Positions 37,832-46,510 of a stretch of 61,456 nt of DNA are shown here, piece after piece (position 1 is the stretch's first letter; the number at the start of each line of letters is the position of its first letter). Source of the stretch: a bacterium (GTDB lineage: Bacteria > Actinomycetota > Coriobacteriia > Coriobacteriales > CADBOM01). The position numbers were made by a program, and so were the translations under genes. The notes under the pieces were generated by a model. It did no database searches, was not told where the DNA came from, and was given only the letters and a program-made list of their open reading frames with translations. The stretch lies in assembly GCA_024698685.1 (NCBI GenBank), contig JAILQZ010000012.1, positions 1 to 61,456 on the forward strand, in the 5' to 3' direction.

Positions 37832-39841
37832 ATGAGCATCGAGAAGTACCCCCATCTTCTGTCGCCCCTGAAGGTGGGCAACGTGATATTCCGCAACCGC
37901 ATCTTCGCGGCCCCCAATGGCTGCCAATACCTCGACTACGGCAACCTGCCATCCGCAGCGGGTGCGGCCTTCTACGAGCGCAAGGCCATGGGTGGAGCGG
38001 CTGCAGTTGCGCTGGGAGAGTGCATCGTCGACTCCGCCACCGGTCAGGCCCACGCCTACCAGATCCTGCTCGACAACCCGCAGGCGTTGCCTCCGCTGGC
38101 CTCCGCGGCCACTGCGATCAACCGCCACGGCGCGATCTCCTGCATCCAGCTGCAGCATTGCGGAATGTTCTCGCATCTGGTCTACGAACGCGGCGGCCAG
38201 CTGCTGGGCCCAGTGGACATGGCGGTGCCGGACATGCACCATACCAACAACGACGGCCACGAGGTGGCCCGCGTATCCGTCGATGGCATGCGCCATGTGC
38301 GCGGGATGACGGAGGAGGAGATCGAGAAGCTCATCCGCGATTTCGGCAAGGCTGCGAAGCTGGTGAAGCAGGCGGGCTTCGGCATGGTGATGCTCCACGC
38401 CGGGCACGGCTGGGGCCTGGCGCAGTTCATCTCGCCCAACGTGAACACCCGCAACGACCGTTGGGGCGGCCCTGCTCTGGAGAACCGCATGCGGCTGCCG
38501 CTGGCGGTGATCGAGAGCGTGCGCAAGGCCGTCGGCCCAGGAGTCCCGATCGAGGTGCGCATCAGCGGCGCGGAGCGCATCGACACCGGCTACGACATCG
38601 ACGAGGGCATCGCCATCGCCAAGGCGCTCGACGGCAAGGCTGATATCATCCATGTCTCCGCTGGGCATCACGAGTCGCCCTACGCCACCACGATCACCCA
38701 TCCCGGCATGTTCCAGGAGGACGGCTGCAATGTGAAGTACGCGGCCGAGATCAAGAAGCACGTGCAGGCTCCCGTGGCCACTGTGGGCGCACTGACCGAC
38801 CCCGCCTTCTTGGAGGAGATCATCGCCTCTGGCAAGGCCGACATCGTGAGTCTGGGGCGTCAGATGCTGGCCGACCCCGACCTGCCCCTCAAGGCGCGCA
38901 TCGGCCGCGAAGACGACATCGATCGCTGCATGCGTTGCTGCGCCTGCTTCTCCAATAGCACGCGAACCCGCAGGCGAGCCTGCGCGATCAATCCCGAGAT
39001 CGGCCGCGAGCTGGAGGAGAGGTACGCCAAGCCGGCCGCCAACCTCAAGCGTGTGCTGGTGGTTGGAGGTGGAGTGGCCGGCATGGAGGCCGCTCTCACT
39101 GCAGCCAAGCGCGGCCACGAGGTCATCCTCTGCGAGGCCACCGGCCGTCTGGGCGGGGTTCTCAACTGCGAGGAGGCCGTGCCCTTCAAGGCGAGGCTGG
39201 CAGAGTACCTGCAGAGGCAGGCCCGTAGGGTGCAGGAGGCAGGCGTCGATGTGTGCCTGAACGCCCCGGTCACCCCTGGGTTGGCCAAAGAGCTTCAACC
39301 CGACGTCATCATCGCCGCTCTTGGAGCGCGCCCGGTCAAGCCCCCCATCCCGGGCATCGACGGCTCGAACGTCTTCGGCGCGGAGCACATCTACACCCGC
39401 CCGGAGGAGGCTGGCCAGCGCGTGGTTATACTCGGTGGCGGACTCGTCGGCATCGAGCTGGGCCTCTTTCTGGCCGACCTCGGTCGAAAGATCACGCTGG
39501 TGGAGATGCTGCCCGACTTCAATGACGGCGGCAACATGGTCCACATGAACAGCCTGCGCCTGCAGATCCCTGCGAAGGACCTCGACGTCCATCTCTCCAC
39601 GCGCGCGAAGGAGATCCGCCTCGATGGAGTGCTGGCAGAGTGCTCGGGAGAGGATGTTTTCTTCCCAGCGGACACCGTGGTCTACGCCGTGGGCCAGCGA
39701 CCCTTGAGCGAGGAGGCCCTGGCCCTCAACGACTGCGCCCCCGAGTTCTATGCGGTGGGCGATTGCCTTGGCGCTAGGAACATCCTCGCAGCCACCTCCG
39801 CGGCATACCAGGCAGCCTTGGATGCGGGGAGGCTCGCGTAG
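37832..39841 (+). CDS. NADH:flavin oxidoreductase / FadH-type enoate reductase
   Basis: A 669-residue three-part enzyme. The N-terminal FMN barrel of the old-yellow-enzyme family (res 1-340) has HAGHGWGLAQFISPNVNTRNDRWGG. A 4Fe-4S site follows (CMRCCACF with a later Cys in RRACAINP, about 368-388). The C-terminal FAD/NAD(P) domains have VLVVGGGVAGMEAAL and VVILGGGLVGIELGL. Relatives reduce enoates, 2,4-dienoyl-CoA or bile-acid intermediates. Codons differ from the neighbours: 10 of the first 15 Leu codons are CTG. It may have been acquired. No cognate acid-CoA gene is adjacent. Confidence 0.92.
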   Translation: MSIEKYPHLLSPLKVGNVIFRNRIFAAPNGCQYLDYGNLPSAAGAAFYERKAMGGAAAVALGECIVDSATGQAHAYQILLDNPQALPPLASAATAINRHGAISCIQLQHCGMFSHLVYERGGQLLGPVDMAVPDMHHTNNDGHEVARVSVDGMRHVRGMTEEEIEKLIRDFGKAAKLVKQAGFGMVMLHAGHGWGLAQFISPNVNTRNDRWGGPALENRMRLPLAVIESVRKAVGPGVPIEVRISGAERIDTGYDIDEGIAIAKALDGKADIIHVSAGHHESPYATTITHPGMFQEDGCNVKYAAEIKKHVQAPVATVGALTDPAFLEEIIASGKADIVSLGRQMLADPDLPLKARIGREDDIDRCMRCCACFSNSTRTRRRACAINPEIGRELEERYAKPAANLKRVLVVGGGVAGMEAALTAAKRGHEVILCEATGRLGGVLNCEEAVPFKARLAEYLQRQARRVQEAGVDVCLNAPVTPGLAKELQPDVIIAALGARPVKPPIPGIDGSNVFGAEHIYTRPEEAGQRVVILGGGLVGIELGLFLADLGRKITLVEMLPDFNDGGNMVHMNSLRLQIPAKDLDVHLSTRAKEIRLDGVLAECSGEDVFFPADTVVYAVGQRPLSEEALALNDCAPEFYAVGDCLGARNILAATSAAYQAALDAGRLA

Positions 39842-39872
39842 GGTCAGCCCCATCGTTTGGCTGGAAATGAAG

Positions 39873-39911
39873 CGCCCCTTGCGGCCAAGCGGCTGCAAGG
39901 GGCGTCGTTTT
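39873..39911 (+). terminator. Intrinsic terminator after the enoate reductase gene
   Basis: CGCCCCTTGC, a 12-base loop, GCAAGGGGCG, then TCGTTTT. It also serves the convergent DUF1015 gene. Confidence 0.85.
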
Positions 39912-39943
39912 GCATGTCGACCGGCTTGCGAGGGCAGCGCCGA

Positions 39944-41215
39944 CTACCTCATGCTGCGGAAGACCATGCCTGAGGGCAGCTTGGGATAGAAGAACGTCGC
40001 CTTCTGGGGCAGCACCTCGCCTTCGAGGGTGATGCTGCGGAGCTGGTCCATGCGAGTTGGGCGCAGGATGAAGACAACGTCGCTCCTGCCGTCCTCGAGG
40101 CGCGCGAGCAGGTCGGCCGCCTTGTCGGAGAAGGCGATGCGCTCGAGCGTCTTGACGTCGGCGGTGGATACGCCGAGCTGCGGCCAGATGACCAGCTCGT
40201 GCAGGATGGAGACGTCGAGCTCCTTCCACGCCATGCAGTGGTCGTTGGCGATGGCCTTGTCGAGGTCGACGTCGGGCTTGAGGGTGACGAGCTTGAGCGG
40301 CTGGCCGGCGAGGCCCATGAGGAAGCCCGGCCCATCGTAGGCGTTGAGGTCGTCGAGGCTGCCGTCGCGGATGTCGAAGTACTCCGAGATAGCCTCGCAG
40401 AAGGCGTTTGCGTCGAACTCGCTCTCAGCCTTGACTGCCCTGTGGTAGCCGAGAATGGCCAGCTGCGGGTCGTCCATGTTGGTCAGCGCGATCATCGTGC
40501 ATTCGGTCTTGCCGCCCCCCTCCTGCGCTGCGCGTGCGAAGTCGCGCAGCCTGAGGCCGACGGTGTACCTGTGGTGGCCGTCCGCGATGAAGATCTCCTC
40601 GCCGTCGAGCATCGCCACGGCGCGGGCGATGAAGTCGGGGTCGGTCATGACATGCAGCGTGCTGCGAACGCCCTTGGCATCGACCGCGGTTGCCGCGGGA
40701 GGCTGAGCCTTGGCCAGAGCGACGAGCTCGTCGTACTCGCTGGTTGCGTTCTGGTAGAGGCCGAAGACCTGGCTGTAGTTGACCCTCGAGGTGTTGATGA
40801 GGTTGAAGACGTTGTCGACGGTCTTGGGGAGCGTGTGCTCATGCGGCAGCACAACCCTCTCGTCGAAGGCGCAGAGCTTCATCTCGACGATGAAGCTGAT
40901 GCGGTTGTGGGAGACGCCGTCGATGTCGAACTCCTGCTCGAGGACGTAGATCGCCGGATCGGCCTCCTCCTTGACGACGCCCTCCTCGACCCACTTGGTC
41001 CAGGTGTTCTTCGAGCGCTGGAAGCTGCTGTTAGGGTCGTCGATGTCCATCGAGCCGTGCGCGAGCTCGAGCTCGACTACGCAATGCTCGTCGATGGCCG
41101 CGAGGGCGTCGCGCTCCTCGGTGGTCAGCACGTCGTATGGCGGGGCGCACAGCGTAGAGATGTCGGTCTCGTCGCTTGCATAGCGCCAACCCTTGAAAGC
41201 TGCAATCTGCACCAT
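39944..41215 (-). CDS. DUF1015 family protein
   Basis: A 423-residue protein of the DUF1015 family. CAPPYDVLTTEER near the start, RVNYSQVFGLY (about res 147), IFIADGHHRYTVGLRLRD (about 210-227, with the conserved GHHRY) and PHEHTLPKTVDNVF identify it. Some relatives are serine kinases of the SbnI/SerK group, so phosphorylation of free serine is possible, but no serine-path gene is near. Function unproven. Confidence 0.9.
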   Translation of the reverse strand: MVQIAAFKGWRYASDETDISTLCAPPYDVLTTEERDALAAIDEHCVVELELAHGSMDIDDPNSSFQRSKNTWTKWVEEGVVKEEADPAIYVLEQEFDIDGVSHNRISFIVEMKLCAFDERVVLPHEHTLPKTVDNVFNLINTSRVNYSQVFGLYQNATSEYDELVALAKAQPPAATAVDAKGVRSTLHVMTDPDFIARAVAMLDGEEIFIADGHHRYTVGLRLRDFARAAQEGGGKTECTMIALTNMDDPQLAILGYHRAVKAESEFDANAFCEAISEYFDIRDGSLDDLNAYDGPGFLMGLAGQPLKLVTLKPDVDLDKAIANDHCMAWKELDVSILHELVIWPQLGVSTADVKTLERIAFSDKAADLLARLEDGRSDVVFILRPTRMDQLRSITLEGEVLPQKATFFYPKLPSGMVFRSMR

Positions 41216-41240
41216 GGCGTTTCCTTTCCCTTTGAAGCGA

Positions 41241-41274
41241 ACGCGCCGTGTATCGCTATTGTTACGCGGCGCGT
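41241..41274 (-). terminator. Hairpin between the ALDH-like and DUF1015 genes
   Basis: ACGCGCCGtGTA and TACgCGGCGCGT arms around TCGCTATTGT. No T run on either side, so it may be a processing or attenuation stem. Confidence 0.4.
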
Positions 41275-41309
41275 CCTCGAGTGCTTATACGTTCCTGCTC
41301 TAGTTAGAG

Positions 41310-42839
41310 CTACTTCATTCCCTTGAAGCTGTTGCCGATGCCGACCCAGTTCTCCGGATAGGGGAGATACCTGTAGTTGAACGACTCCTTCTTCCTATCG
41401 GCTGTTGCGACGGTCTTGTAGAAGCCGAAGCTCTGGAGGCCGAACGGTCCGCTGATCATGCCGGAACCCGACTGGGCGACTCCGCCATGGGCGGTGCGGC
41501 GGTTCATCGCCTGAACGAGCACGTCGTTGATGCAGCAGGAGCCGAAGGAGAGCTGCTCGGTGCAGTAGTAGTTGTTGCCCTTGAGGTTGGTGGTGAAGAG
41601 GTACATCGCCGGGCTGGAGCCGCGCTTGAAGATGGTGTCGACGGCCTCCCTGAGGTCCTGGTATGCGAGGACCAGGATGATCGGACCGACGTTCTCCTTC
41701 TTCAGCAGCGGGCTGTTGTTCGAGCCGACGAGAATGCAGGTGGGCTCGACTGCGAGGGTCTCGGCGTCGTACTTGCCTCCGAAGAGGAGCTTGTCGTTGG
41801 AGCCGACGTTGTCGATGATGTCGAGCGCCAGGCGGAACTCCTCCTTGTTGAAGAGCTTCGGGCAGTTGGGGCTGTCGATCGGATGGTCGCCGTAGGTGCT
41901 CTTCACATACTCCCACATGCGGTTGATGAGCGGCTTGTAGAGGCTCTCGTGCGCGAAGACGCAGGAGGGAGCGGTGCGCAGACGGCCGCCCTGGATGCAC
42001 TTGCCCCACATGATGCGCTTGCCGGCATGCCTGAGATCGGCGGTGTGGTCGACGATGACCGGGTTGTTGCCGTTGAGCTGCATCGTGACGGACGCGCCGA
42101 CCTTGCCAGCTGCCGCGGTGATCGCGTTGCGCTTCTCAGCGGGGCCGGTGTAGTAGACCTTTGCGAAGCCGGCTTCTGCGATGGCCGTATCGACCGACTC
42201 GTCGCCGACCGTGAACTTCAGGCAGTTCTCCTTGAAGACCGGGCCGATGATCTTCTCGATGATCTGGTTGGTCCTCTCGAAGTGCGATGGGTTCTTGATG
42301 GTGCCGGTGCATCCGGCGGCAAGCAGGTTGATTGCAGGAATCATGGCTGCAGCGAAGGGGCTGCGAGACGAGTTGATGACGCACGTTGCGCCGATGGGCT
42401 GCCAGACCTCCCTGAACCGGGTGCTCTTGAAGATCAGCCTGTCCATGATAGGCAGGTGGTTGCGCGTCCTGGTCCAGTCGCGGACGTTCTTGTTCATGCA
42501 CTTGAACTCGTAGTGGACGGGAGCGACCTCGGTGAGGAACGCCTCGAACTCGCTGATCTTGAGGTCTGCGGCGATTGCCGGGACGAGCTGGTTCTCAAAC
42601 TCCTTTAGGTTGAGTGAGAAGAAGGAGACCGCCTTCTCGCGCTCCTTGATCGGGTAGTTCAGACGATGGTTGAAGTACTGCGTTTGCTTTTGGCAGAGAT
42701 CCTTGGCGTATTCCGGGGTGATCTTGGCGACGTCGACCTTGCGGGCAAACTCTATGGCCTCGTCCTCGGCGCGCTTCTCGAGTCGCTCCGCACGCAGCTC
42801 TTTGTAAGTCTTCTTTTCGTTCTTCTTTTTCTTTGCCAT
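41310..42839 (-). CDS. Aldehyde-dehydrogenase-fold protein lacking catalytic Cys and Glu
   Basis: A 509-residue protein of the class 3 ALDH type. After a Lys-rich N-terminus (res 1-25), the fold is clear: FEAFLTEVAPVHYEF, PIGATCVINSSRSPFAAAMIPAINLLAAGCTGTIKNP, VYYTGPAEKRNAI, VGPIILVLAYQDL and SGMISGPFGLQSF. The general-base motif ELGG reads QLNG (about res 254), and the nucleophile motif GQTCVAP reads GGRLRTAP, with Arg in place of Cys. The DNA is in frame there, so it is no sequencing slip. A pseudoenzyme, a CoA-linked reductase variant or a scaffold are options. It has a TATAAT -10 upstream (42897-42902 region, minus strand). Confidence 0.85.
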   Translation of the reverse strand: MAKKKKNEKKTYKELRAERLEKRAEDEAIEFARKVDVAKITPEYAKDLCQKQTQYFNHRLNYPIKEREKAVSFFSLNLKEFENQLVPAIAADLKISEFEAFLTEVAPVHYEFKCMNKNVRDWTRTRNHLPIMDRLIFKSTRFREVWQPIGATCVINSSRSPFAAAMIPAINLLAAGCTGTIKNPSHFERTNQIIEKIIGPVFKENCLKFTVGDESVDTAIAEAGFAKVYYTGPAEKRNAITAAAGKVGASVTMQLNGNNPVIVDHTADLRHAGKRIMWGKCIQGGRLRTAPSCVFAHESLYKPLINRMWEYVKSTYGDHPIDSPNCPKLFNKEEFRLALDIIDNVGSNDKLLFGGKYDAETLAVEPTCILVGSNNSPLLKKENVGPIILVLAYQDLREAVDTIFKRGSSPAMYLFTTNLKGNNYYCTEQLSFGSCCINDVLVQAMNRRTAHGGVAQSGSGMISGPFGLQSFGFYKTVATADRKKESFNYRYLPYPENWVGIGNSFKGMK

Positions 42840-42963
42840 GAACCCTCTCCTGCTCTTCGATGCTCGGAAAGTCTGCGAATTTCGTTTGACAAAATCATAA
42901 TTATAGACGTAAAGGCGTTATGGGATAATCTTTTGGACGCAGTTGACGCTATTTGTAGGACAA

Positions 42964-44157
42964 GTGAGGGAATTGTCGCCAAATCTTCCAGATTCCATAC
43001 TCGCATCGGCTTCTCCACGCCGCCGCGAACTTCTTCGCGATGCGGGGGCGTCCTTCATTTGCATCGCCTCCAATTGCGATGAGTCTGTCGATTCGAGGCT
43101 GCCTGCTGACGAGCAGGCGGTTGCGATAGCCAAGGCCAAGGCGCACGACGTGCTGGCCGCCCTCGGCGGTGATGATGCGCATCCGATCATCGGCTGCGAC
43201 ACGATGGTCGTGCTCGACGGCGAGATCTTCAACAAGCCCGCAGATGCCGCAGATGCACGACGCATGCTGGGCGCGCTCAGCGGCAGGGCCCATCAGGTCA
43301 TCAGCGGGGTCTGCATCCTGTTCGCAGGGGGCGAGGTCTCCTTCTCGCAGACCACCTCGGTAACGTTCAGGGATCTTTCCAGCGGCGAGATCGCTGACTA
43401 CATAGCGACTGGCGAGCCGTTCGACAAGGCTGGCGGCTACGGGATCCAAGGGGACGCCTCGAGGTTCGTCGAGGGACTCGATGGCAGCTACAGCAACGTC
43501 GTGGGATTCCCAATTGAAAGCGTCGTCGAGATCCTTGCGGGCCTGGAGTGCGAGCCGATGGACAAGACGAAGATCCGCAAGGCAGCAAAGGCCGCGCGCA
43601 AGGCGATCGGCCCCGCGAAGCGCGCGGAGCTCTCGAGGCTCGCGTGCGAGCGTGTGATGGGAATGCCTGAGTTCCGCGAGGCCAGGAGCATCGCAGTCTA
43701 CAGCCCATTCGGAGCCGAGCTCTCGCTCGATGCGATGCTGCAGGCGCTGCCCGAGGGCAAGGAGATATCCGTTCCCGTCGTGCTCGGCGGGCGCGAGATG
43801 GAGTTCGTCGTCGTGAGTCCGGAGGATGTTTTGAGTCCGGCGGCAGGCGGTTCTGCGGTCAAGCCCGATTTCATAGCCAAGCCAGCCGATCGCGCGAGTC
43901 TGCCCGAGGAAACGAAGGTGCTCGGCGAGAGCGAGATCGACCTGATCGTAGCGCCTGGCGTTGCCTTCGATGAGCTCAACAACCGCATCGGCTACGGCGG
44001 AGGGTACTACGATACCTATCTGGCCCGCGCTAATCTCGGCGCCAAGATCATCGGCATGTTCTTCGACGAGCAGATGTTCCACGGGCACTTCGCAACCGAG
44101 AGCTTCGACATGCCGTTGCCTGCTATCGCGACGCCCACGAGGGTGATTCGCCTTTGA
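42964..44157 (+). CDS. Fusion: Maf nucleotide pyrophosphatase + 5-formyltetrahydrofolate cyclo-ligase
   Basis: A two-domain protein of about 397 residues. The N-terminal part (1-197) is Maf: LASASPRRRELL, SNCDES, IIGCDTMVVLDGEIFNKP, GGYGIQGDASRFVEGLDGSY. The C-terminal part (about 200-397) is MTHFS: KAAKAARKAIGPAKR, SIAVYSPFGAE, and NNRIGYGGGYYDTYLA with the ATP/folate loop. Maf removes unusual nucleotides; MTHFS recycles 5-formyl-THF. Both look complete. I use GTG 42964; TTG 42943 is possible. ATG 43558 at the junction has GGAG nearby and could make MTHFS alone. Confidence 0.87.
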   Translation: MRELSPNLPDSILASASPRRRELLRDAGASFICIASNCDESVDSRLPADEQAVAIAKAKAHDVLAALGGDDAHPIIGCDTMVVLDGEIFNKPADAADARRMLGALSGRAHQVISGVCILFAGGEVSFSQTTSVTFRDLSSGEIADYIATGEPFDKAGGYGIQGDASRFVEGLDGSYSNVVGFPIESVVEILAGLECEPMDKTKIRKAAKAARKAIGPAKRAELSRLACERVMGMPEFREARSIAVYSPFGAELSLDAMLQALPEGKEISVPVVLGGREMEFVVVSPEDVLSPAAGGSAVKPDFIAKPADRASLPEETKVLGESEIDLIVAPGVAFDELNNRIGYGGGYYDTYLARANLGAKIIGMFFDEQMFHGHFATESFDMPLPAIATPTRVIRL

Positions 44158-44189
44158 GCTACTAGGAGCCGTTTCCGCAGCGAATAGCC

Positions 44190-46292
44190 CTAATCGCTCA
44201 GGTCGAGCTCCCTCATCGCGAGCTCGTTTCGCAGCATGCGCGCCGATTCCTTCGAGAGCTTGCCGCTTTCCTCTAGGCGGCGGATCGCAACGCGCTCGGC
44301 ACGGATGGCGAAGTCCTCGAGGTCGGCATCGTCGCCCTCGCTGTACCTCGCGAAAATGAATCCCTCGTGGCCGGGGATGAGCTTCGATATGCTCGAGCTC
44401 GAGGCGAACTCGAGGATTCTGTTCTCATAGGAGCGCTTCATATTCATCAGGTCGTCGACGGAAGCGCAATGCGAAAGCGAGCCGGTCTCGATGGCCTCGT
44501 CGATCTTCCCGAGCGCATTCTCCCTGTTGTTGCGCTTGATCTTCTTGTAGCTGTCGACCCAGACCTCGGAGAAGCTGCGCTCCTTCTCGATCATGCGCGG
44601 CCATTTGGGCGGCAGCGCGGCGCCGGCCTTCCGCAGGGAGCGGCGTTCCTTGAGCAGGGTCCAGCAATGCTCGAAGCAATCGCGGAGGGCCTTCGCGTTC
44701 TCGACGAGGACGCTCATCGAGGCGAGCCTCGCGCGGGCCCGAGCTAGCGCGCAGACGAAGGAATAGCCGCATAGCGGGTTAACCTTGCGGGAGGCGACCA
44801 TGCTGAGCACGCTGTCGGTTTCCCAGGAGATCAGCATCATGATGAGGTCGATGTGGCGCTGCGGTTCGATGTCGTGCTCCTCGCGCAGCCTCCCGATTCG
44901 TCTCCGGTAGTGCGACACGATAGCGTTGATCGCCGCCTCGTTCTCGGGCGTGCGCCTCTCGCCCAGCGCGTCGATGATCTTCCGGTACTCCTCGATCATC
45001 AGCTCGGCCTCGCTGCTTTCCAGGCCTCCGTCATCGATGGGCTTTGGCAACAGCAGCGGCAGGATGAAGTTCGCAACCAGCAGCGTGAGCAGGATAACCC
45101 CACTGGCCAGGAAGAGGATGAGCTCGCGCTCGGGGAAGGGATCGCCGGTGATCAGCACGGCGGGTATAGACATGGCGATAGCGAAGGTGACGACTCCCTT
45201 GGCACCGGCAAGCGTCATGATCAGCGTCGACCTCAGCTTGTTCTTGGCGTAGGTGCCGGTCGAGATGTCGGAGCGGACGTCGTCGTTGGTCTTGATGGAG
45301 AGGACCCAGATGAACCTGACGGCGTAGAGCATGAGCGTGATGGCGACTACGAACAGGACCAGGCGCCAGTTTGGTATCGCGGGGTTGACCCATACGGTGG
45401 GCAGGATCTGCGGGAGCAGGATTCCCATCATCACGAACACGATGCTGTTGAGCGAGAAGGTCAGCGTGTTCCAGACGCTCTCCGAGACCACGCTGTCCTG
45501 CGCTCCCTTGGCCTTGTGCCTGTCGGAGGACATCGAGTACATGATGCCTGCGGTGACTACGGCGATGATCTCGCTGACATGGAAGAGGCTTGCGATCAGG
45601 AAGACGAGGAATGGGGTGATCACCTCGAAGATCGTGATGAAGGCGGGGTTGTCGAGGCCGATGTTGGCGATGCCGCGCATTATGAGGCCGCGAATGAACA
45701 TCAGCGCGATGCCGACGACTATGCCGCCTGCGAAGCTGACGAGCGTTGCGAGCGTGGCTGCGAAAAGCGAGAACGAGCCGATGACGATAGCGCGCAGTGC
45801 GAACTGGAATGAGACCAGGGAAGAGGCATCGTTCAGGAGCGCCTCTCCTGTGAGGAGGACCTGTTGCCTGTTGGAAATGGGCACGCGCTTGGTTAGCGCG
45901 GAGACCGCCACCGGGTCGGTTGGCCCGAGCGCCGCAGCGAAGGCGAATGCGGCGGCGAGCGGGATGGATGGGACGATTGCGTGGGTGAAGAAGCCGACGA
46001 TGATCGCGAGTGCGAAGACGAGTCCGACCGCCAGCGAGAGCACAGGGCCCTTCTGGTCCCAGAAGGTGCGCTTGTCGAGCTGGAAGCCATCGTCGAAGAG
46101 GATCGGCGCGATGAACAGGACCAGGAACAGCTCGGTGTCGAAGCCGGTGATCTTCGTGGTTGCGAAGATCGATATCAGCACGCCGAGGACTATCTGGATC
46201 AGAGGGGTGGAGACCTTAGGGAGGTAGTCGTTGACGACCACCGACACCAAGACGGCGATGAACATGGATATGACGAGAAGAAAGAGATCCAT
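44190..46292 (-). CDS. CPA1-family sodium/proton antiporter
   Basis: A 700-residue protein. Twelve or so helices (res 1-430) carry LFIAPILFDDGFQLD, LGPTDPVAVSAL and GEALLNDASSLVSF, whose Asn-Asp pair is the ion site. The C-terminal 270 residues are soluble, helical and charged, and probably regulatory; I recognise no named domain there. It exchanges Na+ (or K+) for H+ across the membrane. ATG 46292 is preceded by GGAGAGG. Converges on the Maf-MTHFS gene with a gap of 32 bases. Confidence 0.92.
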   Translation of the reverse strand: MDLFLLVISMFIAVLVSVVVNDYLPKVSTPLIQIVLGVLISIFATTKITGFDTELFLVLFIAPILFDDGFQLDKRTFWDQKGPVLSLAVGLVFALAIIVGFFTHAIVPSIPLAAAFAFAAALGPTDPVAVSALTKRVPISNRQQVLLTGEALLNDASSLVSFQFALRAIVIGSFSLFAATLATLVSFAGGIVVGIALMFIRGLIMRGIANIGLDNPAFITIFEVITPFLVFLIASLFHVSEIIAVVTAGIMYSMSSDRHKAKGAQDSVVSESVWNTLTFSLNSIVFVMMGILLPQILPTVWVNPAIPNWRLVLFVVAITLMLYAVRFIWVLSIKTNDDVRSDISTGTYAKNKLRSTLIMTLAGAKGVVTFAIAMSIPAVLITGDPFPERELILFLASGVILLTLLVANFILPLLLPKPIDDGGLESSEAELMIEEYRKIIDALGERRTPENEAAINAIVSHYRRRIGRLREEHDIEPQRHIDLIMMLISWETDSVLSMVASRKVNPLCGYSFVCALARARARLASMSVLVENAKALRDCFEHCWTLLKERRSLRKAGAALPPKWPRMIEKERSFSEVWVDSYKKIKRNNRENALGKIDEAIETGSLSHCASVDDLMNMKRSYENRILEFASSSSISKLIPGHEGFIFARYSEGDDADLEDFAIRAERVAIRRLEESGKLSKESARMLRNELAMRELDLSD

Positions 46293-46510
46293 TCCTCTCC
46301 TTCATGGTCGATGGCTTCTGCGTTTGCCCGCGATGCAGGCGCTTGCGGTGGTCGTGCAGCCGATGGCGCAGCCTGAGTCGGAAGATGCGCGGATGCGCGA
46401 AATGTTCCGATTACATTCTATCAAGCGGTCATTTGCTGCTAGCATAAAAACACGCAATATACGCATTTGCGCCGCGTGGCGCTGGCGCGTGAGGGGAGAG
46501 CAGGCGAAAC

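Noticed and set aside
41930-42080. Sequencing frameshift as the reason for the missing ALDH cysteine
   Set aside because: The reading frame is continuous through QLNG, WGKC and GGRLRTAP with good family similarity on both sides.
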